From positions 1 through 46,386 of the forward strand of contig JAFLCL010000038.1 in assembly GCA_017303575.1 (NCBI GenBank): 46,386 bases of DNA, given 5' to 3'. The DNA is from Deltaproteobacteria bacterium. Lineage in GTDB: Bacteria > Myxococcota_A > Polyangia > Polyangiales > Sandaracinaceae. The position numbers and the translations under genes are program-made. Shown here piece after piece: positions 27,589 through 36,349 of the stretch (positions are counted from its first letter, which is position 1; every line of letters starts with the position of its first letter). Under the pieces are notes generated by a model. That model was given only the letters and a program-made list of their open reading frames with translations. It ran no database searches and was not told the DNA's origin.

Positions 27589-27978
27589 TCACACAGCGTG
27601 CGACGCGAGCGGGCTCACGCTCGTCCTTCCGCCCGCGATCACGCCAGAGAGCGCGGCGACGACGACCCAGTAGCCGATCTCGCCCGCCACCGCGTGGCCC
27701 GACGCGATCGATACGCCCGTGAACAGCAGCATCTCCGCGGCGATGACCGTCGCAGCGATCGACGGCGCCCTCGCGAGCCGTGCACGCAGCGACGGCACCG
27801 CAGGGATCACCAGCGCGAGCGCGCACGCGAGCTCGATCGGCACGAGCGCGAGCCACAGCGCGTGCGGCAGCGCTGCGAGCGACGGCACCTGCGCCTCTGC
27901 GTTCGAGAGCTTCCACAGCGCGCCGGCCAGGGTGTGCAGCGCGAGCAGGACTTGGAGGACCCAGAGCACCACGTTCAT
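27589..27978 (-). CDS. DoxX-like small membrane protein
   Basis: The protein has 129 residues with four hydrophobic helices. The N-terminal 'VLQVLLALHTLAGALWKLSN' and the following 'LVPIELACALALVIPAV' fit the DoxX/DoxX-like family, whose members act in redox or membrane-stress contexts but are mostly uncharacterised. The start at 27978 has a GAGGT-like ribosome site upstream. Its stop lies 30 bases from the convergent AraC stop. No partner gene is on the same strand nearby. Confidence 0.75.
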   Translation of the reverse strand: MNVVLWVLQVLLALHTLAGALWKLSNAEAQVPSLAALPHALWLALVPIELACALALVIPAVPSLRARLARAPSIAATVIAAEMLLFTGVSIASGHAVAGEIGYWVVVAALSGVIAGGRTSVSPLASHAV

Positions 27979-28104
27979 GACTCACCTCGAGAAGGGACGT
28001 GCTCAGTCGTGGCGTGTCCGACGGCGGACGGCTTCTCCGAAACTGCGCTTCACGCGCCGCCGGCGTTCGTTGCGGGGGGCACAGGGGTTGCTGAGCACCC
28101 GGCG

Positions 28105-29217
28105 ATGCCGTCCCGACTCCGCCCCATCGCTCGTCCCGAGGCCGAGAGCTTCGCCCGCGCCGCATCGCTCCGCTACGTCCACGACGACGAGCGCGGCCTG
28201 CGTCGCAGACGTCGCAAGGGCGTGTTCGTGTATGTCGACGACGAGGGGCGCCGTGCGCGCGAGCCCGCGACGATCGCACGCATCCGTTCGCTCGCGATCC
28301 CACCTGCGTGGACCGAGGTGTGGATCTGTCTCTCGCCCGACGGTCACATCCAAGCGACGGGGCGCGACGCGCGAGGCCGCAAGCAGTACCGCTATCACCC
28401 GCAGTGGCGCGTGGTGCGCGACGAGGCGAAGTTCGAGGAGCTCACGTCGTTCGGGTGGGTGCTGCCCGGTCTGCGCGCGCGGATCGCCCGCGATCTCGCG
28501 CGCCCCACGCTCGATCGCGACAAGGTCGTCGCCACGATCCTCGCGCTCATGGAGCAGACGTCGGTGCGCGTCGGCAACGACTGCTACGCGACGCAGAACC
28601 GATCGTTCGGGCTCACCACGCTGCGTGACCGCCACGCGCAGGTGGGGCGGACGTGCGTCACCTTCGCGTTCACCGGCAAGTCCGGAAAGGTCCACCGCAT
28701 CTCGGTGCGCGACCGCCGCCTCGCAGCGATCGTTCGTCGCTGTCGCGATCTGCCCGGCCAACGACTCTTCCAGTTCGTGGACGCCGAAGGCGTGCAGCAC
28801 CCCGTGACGTCCACGGACGTGAACAACTACCTGCAAGAGGCGACGGCGGCACCGTTCACCGCCAAGATGATCCGCACGTGGATCGGCACGGTCACCGCGG
28901 CACGTGCGCTCCACGAGCTCCCACCGTGTGAGAGCGAGCGCGCGGGCAAGCGGTCGGTGCTCGCATGCCTCGAGCTCGTCAGCGAGAAGCTCGGCAACAC
29001 TCCGTCCATCGCGCGCAAGAGCTACGTGCATCCACGCCTGTTCGAGAGCTACCTCGACGGCTCGTTCCACGACGCGATGAAGCTGGCGTTGCGGCGCACG
29101 TCGCGTCGCGCGCTCGACGGGCTCGACCTCCACGAGCGCGCGCTCCTGATCTTCCTCGCGCCCACGAGCACGGCCACGTTGCGGCGCGAGTCGGGAACGA
29201 CGAGAGTCGCGGCATGA
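28105..29217 (+). CDS. type IB DNA topoisomerase (eukaryote/poxvirus-like)
   Basis: The protein has 370 residues, the usual bacterial TopIB length. The N-terminal domain contains 'IPPAWTEVWICLSPDGHIQATGRDARGRKQYRYHPQWR'. The catalytic domain shows R155 in 'VRVGND', the lysine pair in 'GKSGKVH' (K192/K195), R257 in 'MIRTW' and the nucleophile Tyr307 in 'ARKSYVHP'. It relaxes positive and negative supercoils through a 3'-phosphotyrosine link. Start 28105 follows the family N-terminus; the frame upstream is antisense to the DoxX-like gene. The last codons overlap the next ATG as ATGA, so the GST-like gene is coupled to it. Confidence 0.96.
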   Translation: MPSRLRPIARPEAESFARAASLRYVHDDERGLRRRRRKGVFVYVDDEGRRAREPATIARIRSLAIPPAWTEVWICLSPDGHIQATGRDARGRKQYRYHPQWRVVRDEAKFEELTSFGWVLPGLRARIARDLARPTLDRDKVVATILALMEQTSVRVGNDCYATQNRSFGLTTLRDRHAQVGRTCVTFAFTGKSGKVHRISVRDRRLAAIVRRCRDLPGQRLFQFVDAEGVQHPVTSTDVNNYLQEATAAPFTAKMIRTWIGTVTAARALHELPPCESERAGKRSVLACLELVSEKLGNTPSIARKSYVHPRLFESYLDGSFHDAMKLALRRTSRRALDGLDLHERALLIFLAPTSTATLRRESGTTRVAA

Positions 29218-29873
29218 GCGAGATCGTCCTCACCACCTTCGACTGGGTCCCCGAGACGCCGCGCGGCTACGTGCGTGACCTCCGTCTCCGGTGGGCGCTC
29301 GAAGAAGCCGGCTTGCCGTACCGCGTGATGAGCGTGCCGTTCCGCGAGCGCGGGCCCGAGCACGTCGCACATCAGCCGTTCGGACAAGTGCCGTGGCTCG
29401 ACGACGGGGAGATCTCCATGTTCGAGAGCGGCGCGATCCTCGTGCACCTCGGCGAGAAGAGCACCGCGCTCCTCTCCCGCGATCCGGTGCGTCGTGCACA
29501 GGCGATGGAATGGCTCTTCGCCGCGCTCAACTCGATGGAGATGGTCACGGTGCCGTGGTCGTTCCTCGGGTTCTCGGGCGACCGCAGCTCGCCCGCGTTC
29601 ACCAAGCTCGACGCCTGGCTCGGCGCACGCCTCGATCGTGTCGAGCCGATCCTCGCGTCGCGCGAGTGGCTCGCAGGCAGCTTCTCCATCGCCGACATCG
29701 CGATGACCGACGTGCTGCGACTGGTCGCGCGCTTCGAACGGCTCGGCGCGCACCCGGCGTGTCGCGACTACGTCGCGCGGGCGACCGCACGGCCCGCGTT
29801 CGTGAAGGCGCACGCCGATCAGCTCGCGCACTTCGCTGCGAGCGACCGTCTTCCGGCGTACGCGACGACGTAG
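29214..29873 (+). CDS. glutathione S-transferase-like protein
   Basis: The protein has 219 residues. The N-terminal thioredoxin-like domain shows 'RLRWALEEAGLPYRVMSVPF' and 'FGQVPWLDDGEISMFESGAILVHLGEKS', with the cis-Pro and E-S glutathione contact. The C-terminal helices include 'AGSFSIADIAMTDVLRLV', the N-capping box of GSTs. The ATG overlaps the topoisomerase stop by four bases. The first catalytic position lies in a 'PETPRGYVRDLRL' segment, unlike most GSTs, so activity is uncertain. The co-transcription with TopIB is curious and not explained by known function. Confidence 0.9.
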   Translation: MSEIVLTTFDWVPETPRGYVRDLRLRWALEEAGLPYRVMSVPFRERGPEHVAHQPFGQVPWLDDGEISMFESGAILVHLGEKSTALLSRDPVRRAQAMEWLFAALNSMEMVTVPWSFLGFSGDRSSPAFTKLDAWLGARLDRVEPILASREWLAGSFSIADIAMTDVLRLVARFERLGAHPACRDYVARATARPAFVKAHADQLAHFAASDRLPAYATT

Positions 29874-29883
29874 ACTCGCGCGC

Positions 29884-30099
29884 ATGTCCGACGCCGCCGC
29901 TCCCGATTGGCTCGCGCGCCTCGATCGCTGGCTCGAGCTCGCACCCTCGCTCGACGTGTTCTTCACGACGTTGCTCGATGCCCTCGAAGGCGGCCTCTTC
30001 CGCGTCGACGACGAGCGCCGCGCGGTCGTCGCCGACGAGGACGGGATGAACGCGCTCGCGCGCTCGCGCGGCGTCTGCTTCGATCGCTACGGCTACTGA
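29884..30099 (+). CDS. small protein of unknown function
   Basis: The protein has 71 residues, 10 bases after the GST-like gene and in the same direction, so probably on the same transcript. It is acidic and begins 'MSDAAAPDWLARLDRWLELAPSLD'; the rest contains 'LEGGLFRVDDERRAVVADEDG' and ends in 'RYGY'. It has no signal or membrane helix. Composition and spacing argue for a real gene, but the overlap with a glyoxalase-like relic on the other strand lowers certainty. Confidence 0.5.
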   Translation: MSDAAAPDWLARLDRWLELAPSLDVFFTTLLDALEGGLFRVDDERRAVVADEDGMNALARSRGVCFDRYGY

Positions 30100-30180
30100 G
30101 GCGTCCCGCTCCGCACCTCGGCGAGCTCGAAGAGATTGCCGTACGGATCGCTCGGCGCGGGCGCGCTCCGCGGAGCAAGC
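30093..30180 (-). pseudogene. 3' remnant of a VOC/glyoxalase-family gene
   Basis: The minus strand encodes 'APSDPYGNLFELAEVRSGTPQ' followed by a TAG at 30095-30093. 'DPYGNLFEL' is the very conserved C-terminal strand of VOC-family proteins. Upstream on that strand the frame runs into the opposite-strand hydrolase gene with no VOC-like sequence. The fragment therefore looks like the tail of a gene whose front was replaced. It is a short motif, so chance is not excluded. Confidence 0.4.
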
Positions 30181-30181
30181 C

Positions 30182-30871
30182 ATGATGTGGCGGATGGTCG
30201 GAGAGCTGGAGACCGATGCCTTCGAGACGCTCGTTCTCGCCCCTCCGAGGCCGAAGCGCGTCGTGCTCTTCGGGGTGGGACGCGGCGGCGATCCTGCGCG
30301 GCACCTTCCTCTCCTTCAGGCGCTGCACGCCGATGGCGCGACGGTGATCGCGCCCAGCGCGGAGATGTTCACGAGCCCGAGGCCGACCGAGGCGCAGCTA
30401 CTCGAGCGTGCGCGGCGTCTTCATCGCGCGCTCGCGACATCGTCGCCACCCGAGCTCCCGCTGCACGGTGTCGGGCACTCCATCGGTGGGTCCATGCTCC
30501 TCGCGATGGCGGGTGCCGAGATGTGGCTCGGCCCAGACGCACGCGTGTCCGTTCCGCCCTCGACGTTCGCGACGCTCACGCTGCTCGCGCCACCGCTCGG
30601 CTTCTTCCAGGCGCCTCACGCGGCGACCGAGGTTCGCGCCGCGCGTGCCTCGATCTGGTGGGGGAGTCGCGACACCTTCTGCCCGCGCGCCGAGGTCGAT
30701 CGCACGCTCGATCAGCTCGGGCCGCGTGGGCACCTGCGCGTCGCCGAAGGCGCGGGTCACTTCTCGTTCATGCACGTGCCGCCGCCGAACGTGCTCGAGC
30801 CCCTCGAGGATCGAGACGCCTTCCTGGCGATGCTCACGACGTCGATCGTCGACGACGTGCGAGGCGCGTGA
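30182..30871 (+). CDS. alpha/beta-hydrolase-fold protein
   Basis: The protein has 229 residues from ATG 30182; ATG 30194 is another plausible start. The nucleophile elbow is 'GHSIGGS' with the Ser in the middle. The likely acid lies in 'IWWGSRDTFCPRAEV' and the His in 'EGAGHFSFMH', in the correct order. The central 'VVLFGVGRGGDPARHLPLLQALHADGATVIAPSAEMF' is the first strand and oxyanion region. The reaction (esterase, dienelactone-type hydrolase or other) is not inferable. It may have inserted over an older VOC gene whose tail remains on the opposite strand. Confidence 0.8.
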   Translation: MMWRMVGELETDAFETLVLAPPRPKRVVLFGVGRGGDPARHLPLLQALHADGATVIAPSAEMFTSPRPTEAQLLERARRLHRALATSSPPELPLHGVGHSIGGSMLLAMAGAEMWLGPDARVSVPPSTFATLTLLAPPLGFFQAPHAATEVRAARASIWWGSRDTFCPRAEVDRTLDQLGPRGHLRVAEGAGHFSFMHVPPPNVLEPLEDRDAFLAMLTTSIVDDVRGA

Positions 30872-30954
30872 GCGACGCCCCGAGGACGGCCAGCAGCGTA
30901 GGGCGTCATCCCGCGTCGACGGCGATGCGTGTCGCGCACACGCGGCGCGCGTGG

Positions 30955-31311
30955 TCAGTCGGGCTCGAGGTGCGAGGGGGCGACCTCCTGCGGCGGAGGG
31001 GTCGTGAGCTTCAGGCCGACGATCGAGATCACGAGCAGCACGAGGAACGCGAGCCGTGATGGAGGCATGGCCTCACCGAACATCACGACGCCACCGATCG
31101 CCGCGCCCACCACGCCGATCCCGACCCAGGCCGCGTACGCCGTGCCGATCGGCAGCGTGCGCGTCGCGTGGGCGAGGAGGAGCATGCTGCCGACGATCGC
31201 GAGCACCGTGATCACGCTGGGCCAGAGGCGCGTGAACCCTTCGGTGGACTTGAGCCCCAACGACCAGACGACCTCGAGCAGACCGGCGACGAGCAGAACG
31301 AGCCATGCCAT
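30955..31311 (-). CDS. gdx: Gdx/SugE-type guanidinium exporter (SMR family)
   Basis: The protein has 118 residues and four transmembrane helices. The start '[21 protein letters not shown]' holds the essential membrane Glu (E13), and '[50 protein letters not shown]' closely follows E. coli SugE/Gdx. The '[11 protein letters not shown]' segment marks the Gdx subgroup, which exports guanidinium, rather than the EmrE-like drug pumps. It works as an antiparallel dimer using two protons per substrate. A guanidine-III riboswitch candidate ends directly at its ribosome site, which supports the substrate. The C-terminal tail of about 15 polar residues is longer than usual. Confidence 0.93.
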   Translation of the reverse strand: MAWLVLLVAGLLEVVWSLGLKSTEGFTRLWPSVITVLAIVGSMLLLAHATRTLPIGTAYAAWVGIGVVGAAIGGVVMFGEAMPPSRLAFLVLLVISIVGLKLTTPPPQEVAPSHLEPD

Positions 31312-31322
31312 GCGGCACCTCC

Positions 31323-31370
31323 ACGACCCGTCGTTCCTTCCTGGTACGGGTCGTCCTCGTCAGGGCTCGG
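31323..31370 (-). promoter_or_regulatory. guanidine-III (ykkC-III) riboswitch candidate
   Basis: Read on the minus strand, CCCTGACGAGG (31365-31355) is followed by a 9-bp stem. ACGACCCGT (31354-31346) pairs with ACGGGTCGT (31331-31323) around the 14-base loop ACCAGGAAGGAACG. The CCT of the 5' part can pair with AGG in the loop to form the pseudoknot. The conserved ACGAGG, CCGTACC and AGGA elements match the ykkC-III consensus as I recall it from Thermobifida. The SD GGAGGT (31322-31317) directly follows, so control is probably at translation of gdx. Confidence 0.8.
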
Positions 31371-31486
31371 GATGAGCGAGCGCACGCTAGCAGGAGCCCG
31401 TGTCGTCGGCCCGCACGCGCGGATTCGGCACGAACGACGCGGCGACGCCGCGGTCGCGACGCTTCTGGGCGCGCAGCGCGAAGGCA

Positions 31487-31777
31487 TCACGTGTGTGGGC
31501 CGGGGGCGCCCAGATCCTCGAGCGCGTGCGCGTAGTCCTGCGTCGCCTCGGAGGCGCCGGTCGTGTCGTCGATCTCGCAGGGCTCGGCCGTCTCGTCGTC
31601 GCGATCGGCAGGCGGTGCGCTGAGCTCGCGCCATCGACTGCCGTCGTCGCGCTCGCCGCTCCTCCAGGTCTCGTGCTCGGTGGGATCACCCCACGGCCTC
31701 GCGTCCACGACCGTGTCGCGTGCGTCGAAGTCCGTGTCATCGGCCGTTCGTTGCGTGTCGTCTCGAGAGGGTTCCAT
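31487..31777 (-). CDS. small acidic protein of unknown function
   Basis: The protein has 96 residues from ATG 31777, with GGAG a few bases upstream. It is very rich in Asp, Glu, Arg and Thr ('DDTQRTADDTDFDARDTVVDARP', 'PADRDDETAEPCEIDDTTGAS') and probably disordered. It has no signal peptide or membrane segment. It reads much more like protein than the Arg/Pro-rich alternatives in the other frames. No family is recognised; the gene stands alone between the riboswitch and a membrane-protein gene. Confidence 0.5.
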   Translation of the reverse strand: MEPSRDDTQRTADDTDFDARDTVVDARPWGDPTEHETWRSGERDDGSRWRELSAPPADRDDETAEPCEIDDTTGASEATQDYAHALEDLGAPGPHT

Positions 31778-31980
31778 GGCTGTTCTCCAGGTGGGATCGG
31801 CGTGGTTCGTCGCTCGTCGTCCACGTCGCAAACACCGCGCCGAGGTGGTCACGCGGCGCGTTCCGTGGGCTCGGGGGGGATCGACACCGCGATCGACGGG
31901 GCGCGCACGCCCCGACACGTGCGCACGCGACACACGACGCCGGTCGAGCGCACGCACGCTCGTGCTAGAGCCGCGCCGCC

Positions 31981-32649
31981 ATGCGCATCTATCAGGTCGT
32001 CGTGCTCGCCGTCGTGCTCGGGACGCTGCTCCCGGTGTGGCTCCATCACGAGGTGCACGGCGTGTGGAACGTGCACCAGATGGGGCTCGCGTTCTTCCTC
32101 TGGCTCAACACGATCATCGCGCTCTGGGAGATCTGCCTCTGGCTGCGCATCGACCGCATCGAGGCGGACTACGCGCGCTTCGTGACGCAGTACGCGGGTC
32201 GTCCGCTCGATCGCGTGATCGACTTCTTCAACAAGAAGATCACGCTCGGTCAGATCGTCGCACCGACGACGTGGTCCGAGATCTGGTCGAGCTACGCGCT
32301 CTTCGATCCGTCCTACGCCGACCGCAAGTCGTTCGGGTTCTGGATCGATGTCGGCAACGGCTTCTCGACCTCGCTCGTGTCGCTGCTCTACCTCTACGGC
32401 GCGACGTACGAGGTGCTGCCTGCACGCGTGCTCGGGATCGTCGGTCTTCTCGCCTGCTACCAGATGCTCTACGGCACGGTGATCTACTTCTCGAGCTTCG
32501 TCGCCAACGGGCGCCACCGCGGCCACACGGCGGGCAACCTCGCGATCTTCGTCGGCCTCTCGAACGGCATCTGGATCGTCTTTCCGGGCTGGGCGATGTG
32601 GGCCGCGTACCAGCTGATCGAGTCCAACACCTACGACGTCTTCCGCTGA
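31981..32649 (+). CDS. polytopic membrane protein, EXPERA/EBP-like at best
   Basis: The protein has 222 residues with about five hydrophobic helices (near 4-22, 32-55, 125-145, 150-172 and 188-212). The C-terminal 'AIFVGLSNGIWIVFPGWAMWAAYQLI' resembles the last helix of emopamil-binding/EXPERA proteins ('NGIWIVFP'), and conserved His and Glu residues in helices 1-2 ('WLHHEVHGVWNVH') could fit a sterol-isomerase-like pocket. This link is tentative. Its end overlaps the convergent UvrA-like gene by 19 bases. Confidence 0.65.
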   Translation: MRIYQVVVLAVVLGTLLPVWLHHEVHGVWNVHQMGLAFFLWLNTIIALWEICLWLRIDRIEADYARFVTQYAGRPLDRVIDFFNKKITLGQIVAPTTWSEIWSSYALFDPSYADRKSFGFWIDVGNGFSTSLVSLLYLYGATYEVLPARVLGIVGLLACYQMLYGTVIYFSSFVANGRHRGHTAGNLAIFVGLSNGIWIVFPGWAMWAAYQLIESNTYDVFR

Positions 32650-35174
32650 CGCGCGCGGTCGAGCTCCGCCGCCAGCCACGGCGCGGTGCGGCTGTTCTTC
32701 TCCCGCGCGATCTGCTGCGGCGGACCCGTGGCCACCACTCGGCCGCCCTCGTCGCCCGCGCCCGGCCCGAGATCGATCACCCAATCACAGGCCGCCACGA
32801 GCGACTGATCGTGCTCGACCAAGAGCACCGTGTTGCCCGCGTCGACGAGACGCTCGAGCTGCGCGAGCAGACGCTCGACGTCGGCGGGATGGAGGCCCGT
32901 CGTCGGCTCGTCGAGCACGTACAGCGTGCCGCTCCGCTGCACGCGCTGGAGCTCGGTCGCCAGCTTGATGCGCTGCGCCTCGCCCCCCGACAGCTCCGTC
33001 GCGGGCTGTCCCAGGCGCAAGTACCCGACGCCTACCTCGCGCAACACCTGCAGCGGACGCTGCACCGCCCCCTCGCCCTCGAAGAAGACGAAGGCCTCGT
33101 CGACCGTCATCGCCAGCACGTGCGCGATGTTGCGACCCCGGTACTCGACCTCGAGCGTCGTCGGGTCGTAGCGCGCACCTCGGCACGTCGGACAGGGCGC
33201 GTGGGCGCTCGGCATGAACAAGAGCTCGACGTACACCACCCCTTCGCCCGCGCACGTCTCACAGCGGCCCTTCGGCGAATTGAACGAGAACCGAGCCGCG
33301 TCGTAGCGGCGCGCCTTGGCGGTCTTCGTCGCGGCGAACAGCCTGCGCACCGCATCGAAGAGGCCGGTGTACGTCGCGAGGTTCGATCGAGGTGTGCGCC
33401 CGATGGGCTTCTGATCGACCTCGACGAGCCGAGTGATGGCCTCGAGGCCCGAGACGACGTGGCCCGCCGTCTCGGGACGTGCCTCGTGCAAGAGCTCGTC
33501 GGCGTTCTCGGGCGGTGCGACCTCACGACCGAGGTGTGTCGACACGAGATCGACGAGCACCTGTACGAGCGTCGACTTGCCCGATCCAGAGACGCCGGTG
33601 AGCGCAACGAGGACGCCCAGCGGCACATCGACCGAGAGGCCACGCAGGTTGTTGCGGTGAATCCCCGAGAGGCGAAGCCAGCTCCGCGGTCCTCGAGGCG
33701 TCCGGCGCCTGGGCGCATGGCCGAACAAGAAGCCGCCCGTCTTGGACTCGGGCACAGCCGCCAAGCCGTCTCTGGGCCCGCTGTAGACCAGGTGGCCGCC
33801 GTTCTCTCCCGCCTCGGGACCGACGTCGACGATCCAGTCGGCGCGTCGGATCACCTCGAGCTCGTGCTCCACCACGAACACCGAATTGCCTGCGTCGCGG
33901 AGCTGCTCGAGCGCCTCGAGCAGCGCCTCGGTGTCGGCGGGATGAAGGCCCGCCGACGGCTCGTCGAGCACGTAGACCACGCCGAACAGCTTCGAGCGAA
34001 GCTGCGTGGCGATGCGCAGACGCTGGAGCTCGCCCGGAGACAGCGTCGGTGTGCTGCGATCGACGGAGAGGTATCCCAGGCCGAGGCGCTCGATGGTCTC
34101 GATGCGCGCGAGGAGGTCGACAGTGATGCGCGTCGCCGCCTGCGCTCGCTCGGGATGGGACTTCGCGCGCGTGGCCGCAGCTCTGCCGCTCGACGCCGCG
34201 CGCAGTCGCTCGGCCACGGCGCGCAACGGCAGCGCCGACAGCTCGGCGATGTCGAGTCCGTCGAACGTCACCGACAATGCCGCGCGCTGCAGCCGCTTGC
34301 CCCCGCACGCAGGGCAAGCGCCTCCGAGGAGGAAGCGCGACGCGCGCTTCTTCATCATCGCGCTCTGCGTGGTGGCGTACGTCTGGAGCACGTAGCGCCG
34401 CGCGCTCGTGTACGTGCCCATGTAGCTCGGTGCCGTGCGGTGTCTCAGCGCTCGCCTCGTCTCTGCGGGGGTGAAGCCCGCGTAGACGGGGACGACCGGC
34501 TGCTCGTCGGTGAACAAGATCCACTCGCGCGTCTTCTTCGGCAGCGAGCGCCACGGCACGTCGACGTCGTGACCGAGCGTGACGAGGATGTCGCGCAGGT
34601 TCTGGCCGTGCCAAGCCGGCGGCCACGCCGCGATCGCTCGCTCGCGGATCGTCAGCGAAGGGTCGGGAACCAGCGAGCCTTCGCTGACCTCGAGCACCCT
34701 TCCGAGGCCGTGGCAGGTGGGGCACGCGCCCGCAGGCGTGTTGGGCGAGAACGAGTCGGCGTACAGCAGGCTCTGCCCGCGCGGGTAGTCGCCGACGCGC
34801 GAGTACAGCATGCGCAGTGAGCTCGAGAGTGTGGTGACGCTGCCCACGGACGACCGCGTCGTCGGCGTGCCCCGCTGCTGCTGCAGCGCCACTGCGGGCG
34901 GCAAGCCCTCGATCGTGTCGACCTCGGGCGCGCCCGCCTGATCGATCAGACGACGCGCATAGGGCGCGACCGAGTCGAGATAACGCCGCTGCGCCTCCGC
35001 GTAGATCGTCCCGAACGCCAGGGACGACTTGCCCGAGCCCGAGACGCCGGTGAACACCACGAGCGCGTCGCGCGGGATGTCGACGTCGAGATCCTTGAGG
35101 TTGTTGTGACGTGCGCCGCGCACCTCGACGAACGCCTTCCTCTCGTGCCGTCCGGCGTGACCACGTCGAGCCAT
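32631..35174 (-). CDS. uvrA: UvrA2-type excinuclease ABC subunit A-like ATPase
   Basis: The protein has 847 residues from ATG 35174. There are two ABC modules: the first with '[14 protein letters not shown]' and a variant signature '[12 protein letters not shown]', the second with '[12 protein letters not shown]' and '[12 protein letters not shown]'. Each is followed by '[12 protein letters not shown]' or '[12 protein letters not shown]'. Zinc modules are visible ('CPTC', 'CPAC', 'CETC...CPTC'). After '[11 protein letters not shown]' the chain passes straight to '[13 protein letters not shown]', so the UvrB-binding insert of housekeeping UvrA is absent. That marks the UvrA2 class, linked to drug or damage tolerance without clear UvrB partnership. 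It is divergent from the ArsR-AHSA1 operon. Confidence 0.93.
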   Translation of the reverse strand: MARRGHAGRHERKAFVEVRGARHNNLKDLDVDIPRDALVVFTGVSGSGKSSLAFGTIYAEAQRRYLDSVAPYARRLIDQAGAPEVDTIEGLPPAVALQQQRGTPTTRSSVGSVTTLSSSLRMLYSRVGDYPRGQSLLYADSFSPNTPAGACPTCHGLGRVLEVSEGSLVPDPSLTIRERAIAAWPPAWHGQNLRDILVTLGHDVDVPWRSLPKKTREWILFTDEQPVVPVYAGFTPAETRRALRHRTAPSYMGTYTSARRYVLQTYATTQSAMMKKRASRFLLGGACPACGGKRLQRAALSVTFDGLDIAELSALPLRAVAERLRAASSGRAAATRAKSHPERAQAATRITVDLLARIETIERLGLGYLSVDRSTPTLSPGELQRLRIATQLRSKLFGVVYVLDEPSAGLHPADTEALLEALEQLRDAGNSVFVVEHELEVIRRADWIVDVGPEAGENGGHLVYSGPRDGLAAVPESKTGGFLFGHAPRRRTPRGPRSWLRLSGIHRNNLRGLSVDVPLGVLVALTGVSGSGKSTLVQVLVDLVSTHLGREVAPPENADELLHEARPETAGHVVSGLEAITRLVEVDQKPIGRTPRSNLATYTGLFDAVRRLFAATKTAKARRYDAARFSFNSPKGRCETCAGEGVVYVELLFMPSAHAPCPTCRGARYDPTTLEVEYRGRNIAHVLAMTVDEAFVFFEGEGAVQRPLQVLREVGVGYLRLGQPATELSGGEAQRIKLATELQRVQRSGTLYVLDEPTTGLHPADVERLLAQLERLVDAGNTVLLVEHDQSLVAACDWVIDLGPGAGDEGGRVVATGPPQQIAREKNSRTAPWLAAELDRARQRKTS

Positions 35175-35325
35175 CGTGCAGTGTCGCTGCGAGCCTGCGC
35201 GCGTGCCATCGCCCGGTCCGGCGGGACGCGAGCGCCCACGCGACGACACTCCGCGTGCCGACGCTACCGCGCGGCGTGTGCTTCGACCCGGGCGCCCGTC
35301 GCGCCCCCGGTCCGATCGAGGACGC

Positions 35326-35367
35326 TGGACATCTTAAACCACCCGGTATACTAAACCACATGGTTCC
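35326..35367 (+). promoter_or_regulatory. leaderless promoter with two ArsR-type operator sites
   Basis: A TATACT -10 box (35347-35352) puts the transcript start at about the A of ATG 35360; TGGACA (35326-35331) is a possible but close -35, with 15 bases between. Two related sites, TAAACCACCCGGTATA (35335-35350) and TAAACCACATGGTTCC (35352-35367), sit 17 bases apart. The second contains the perfect dyad AACCA-CA-TGGTT overlapping the start codon. No Shine-Dalgarno is present. Autorepression by the ArsR-like protein is inferred. Confidence 0.65.
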
Positions 35368-35716
35368 GGATAGCTCACCCCGACTCGACCGTGTGTTCCA
35401 TGCGCTAGCCCACCCTGCCCGTCGCGCGATGCTGCGTCAGCTCTCGAGCGGAGAGCGCAACCTGAGCGAGCTCGCGGCGCCCTTGCGCATGACCTTCCCT
35501 GCCGCGAGCAAACACGTGCGCGTCCTCGAGGGCGCCAAGCTCGTCCGTCGCCGTGTCGATGGCCGACAGCACCTGTGTCGCCTCAGCGCCGCGCCGCTCG
35601 AGGATGCGAACGGATGGACTGGGCAGTTCCGTCGCAACTGGGAGGTGCGGCTCGAGGCGCTGGATTCGCTGCTCGACGAGATGAAGGCCGAGGAGCGCGA
35701 GCGAAGGAGGCGCTGA
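35360..35716 (+). CDS. ArsR-family regulator (AHSA1-associated type)
   Basis: The protein has 118 residues. The winged helix reads 'RLDRVFHALAHPARRAMLRQLSSGERNLSELAAPLRMTFPAASKHVRVLEGAKLVRRRVDGRQHLCRLSAAPL', the typical pattern of ArsR-like repressors paired with SRPBCC/AHSA1 genes. These lack the metal-binding Cys pair of true ArsR. The C-terminal helix 'NWEVRLEALDSLLDEMKAEE' completes the dimer interface. Translation probably starts on the first base of the mRNA. The AHSA1 gene follows after 53 bases. Confidence 0.95.
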   Translation: MVPDSSPRLDRVFHALAHPARRAMLRQLSSGERNLSELAAPLRMTFPAASKHVRVLEGAKLVRRRVDGRQHLCRLSAAPLEDANGWTGQFRRNWEVRLEALDSLLDEMKAEERERRRR

Positions 35717-35769
35717 GTCGATTCCGCGCCCGTACCACGACCCCACAGACTCTCACCGAGGACTCCGCG

Positions 35770-36267
35770 ATGACCCCTTCCCCTGCAAGCCTCCGAATCA
35801 CCACGCCCACCGACACGACGATCGTGCTCACGCGCGCGTTCCAGGCACCGTTGCGCCTCGTGTGGGAGGCGATGTTCACGCCCGATCGCATGCGCCGCTG
35901 GATGCTGCCGCCGCCGGGCCTCACGCTGACGTCCTGCGTGTGCGAGCCGCGTCTGGGCGGGGCCTTGAAGCTCGCGTGGAAGTCGGAGGACGCCGACCCG
36001 GTGATGACGCTCGAAGGCACGTTCACCGACGTCGTCTTCCACGAGCGCATCGTCCACACGGAGGCGATCGCGCTGGCTTCGGGACAGGTCATCTCGTCTC
36101 TCGTCGAAGAGCACGCGTTCACGGAAGAAGGCGGCGTGACGTTCATGAGCATCACGCAGACCTACGAGTCGAAGGAAGCCAGAGACGGCGCGATCGGCTC
36201 GGGCATGGATCAGGGCATGGAGGCCTGTTACCAGCAGCTCGACGCATTGATGGCTGAGGCGCCGTAG
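35770..36267 (+). CDS. SRPBCC/AHSA1-family protein
   Basis: The protein has 165 residues from ATG 35770, with GAGGA upstream. 'LTRAFQAPLRLVWEAMFTPDRMRRWMLPPP' begins the helix-grip fold, and 'SITQTYESKEARDGAIGSGMDQGMEACYQQLDALM' is its closing long helix. Such proteins form a hydrophobic cavity; bacterial members with an adjacent ArsR gene are stress-linked but of unknown ligand. Length and motif match the family. It is the second gene of the two-gene operon. Confidence 0.93.
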   Translation: MTPSPASLRITTPTDTTIVLTRAFQAPLRLVWEAMFTPDRMRRWMLPPPGLTLTSCVCEPRLGGALKLAWKSEDADPVMTLEGTFTDVVFHERIVHTEAIALASGQVISSLVEEHAFTEEGGVTFMSITQTYESKEARDGAIGSGMDQGMEACYQQLDALMAEAP

Positions 36268-36349
36268 CGCGAGGTCGTCGTCTCGCCTCGAGGTCGTTTT
36301 CGACGGAGCTCCGCGCACGCAGACGCGGCGTCGGGGTAGAGACGCGGGC

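Noticed and set aside
31563..34820. A 1085-residue plus-strand open frame
   Set aside because: It is antisense to the UvrA2 gene and the small acidic gene and has Arg/Glu-rich composition without any motif.
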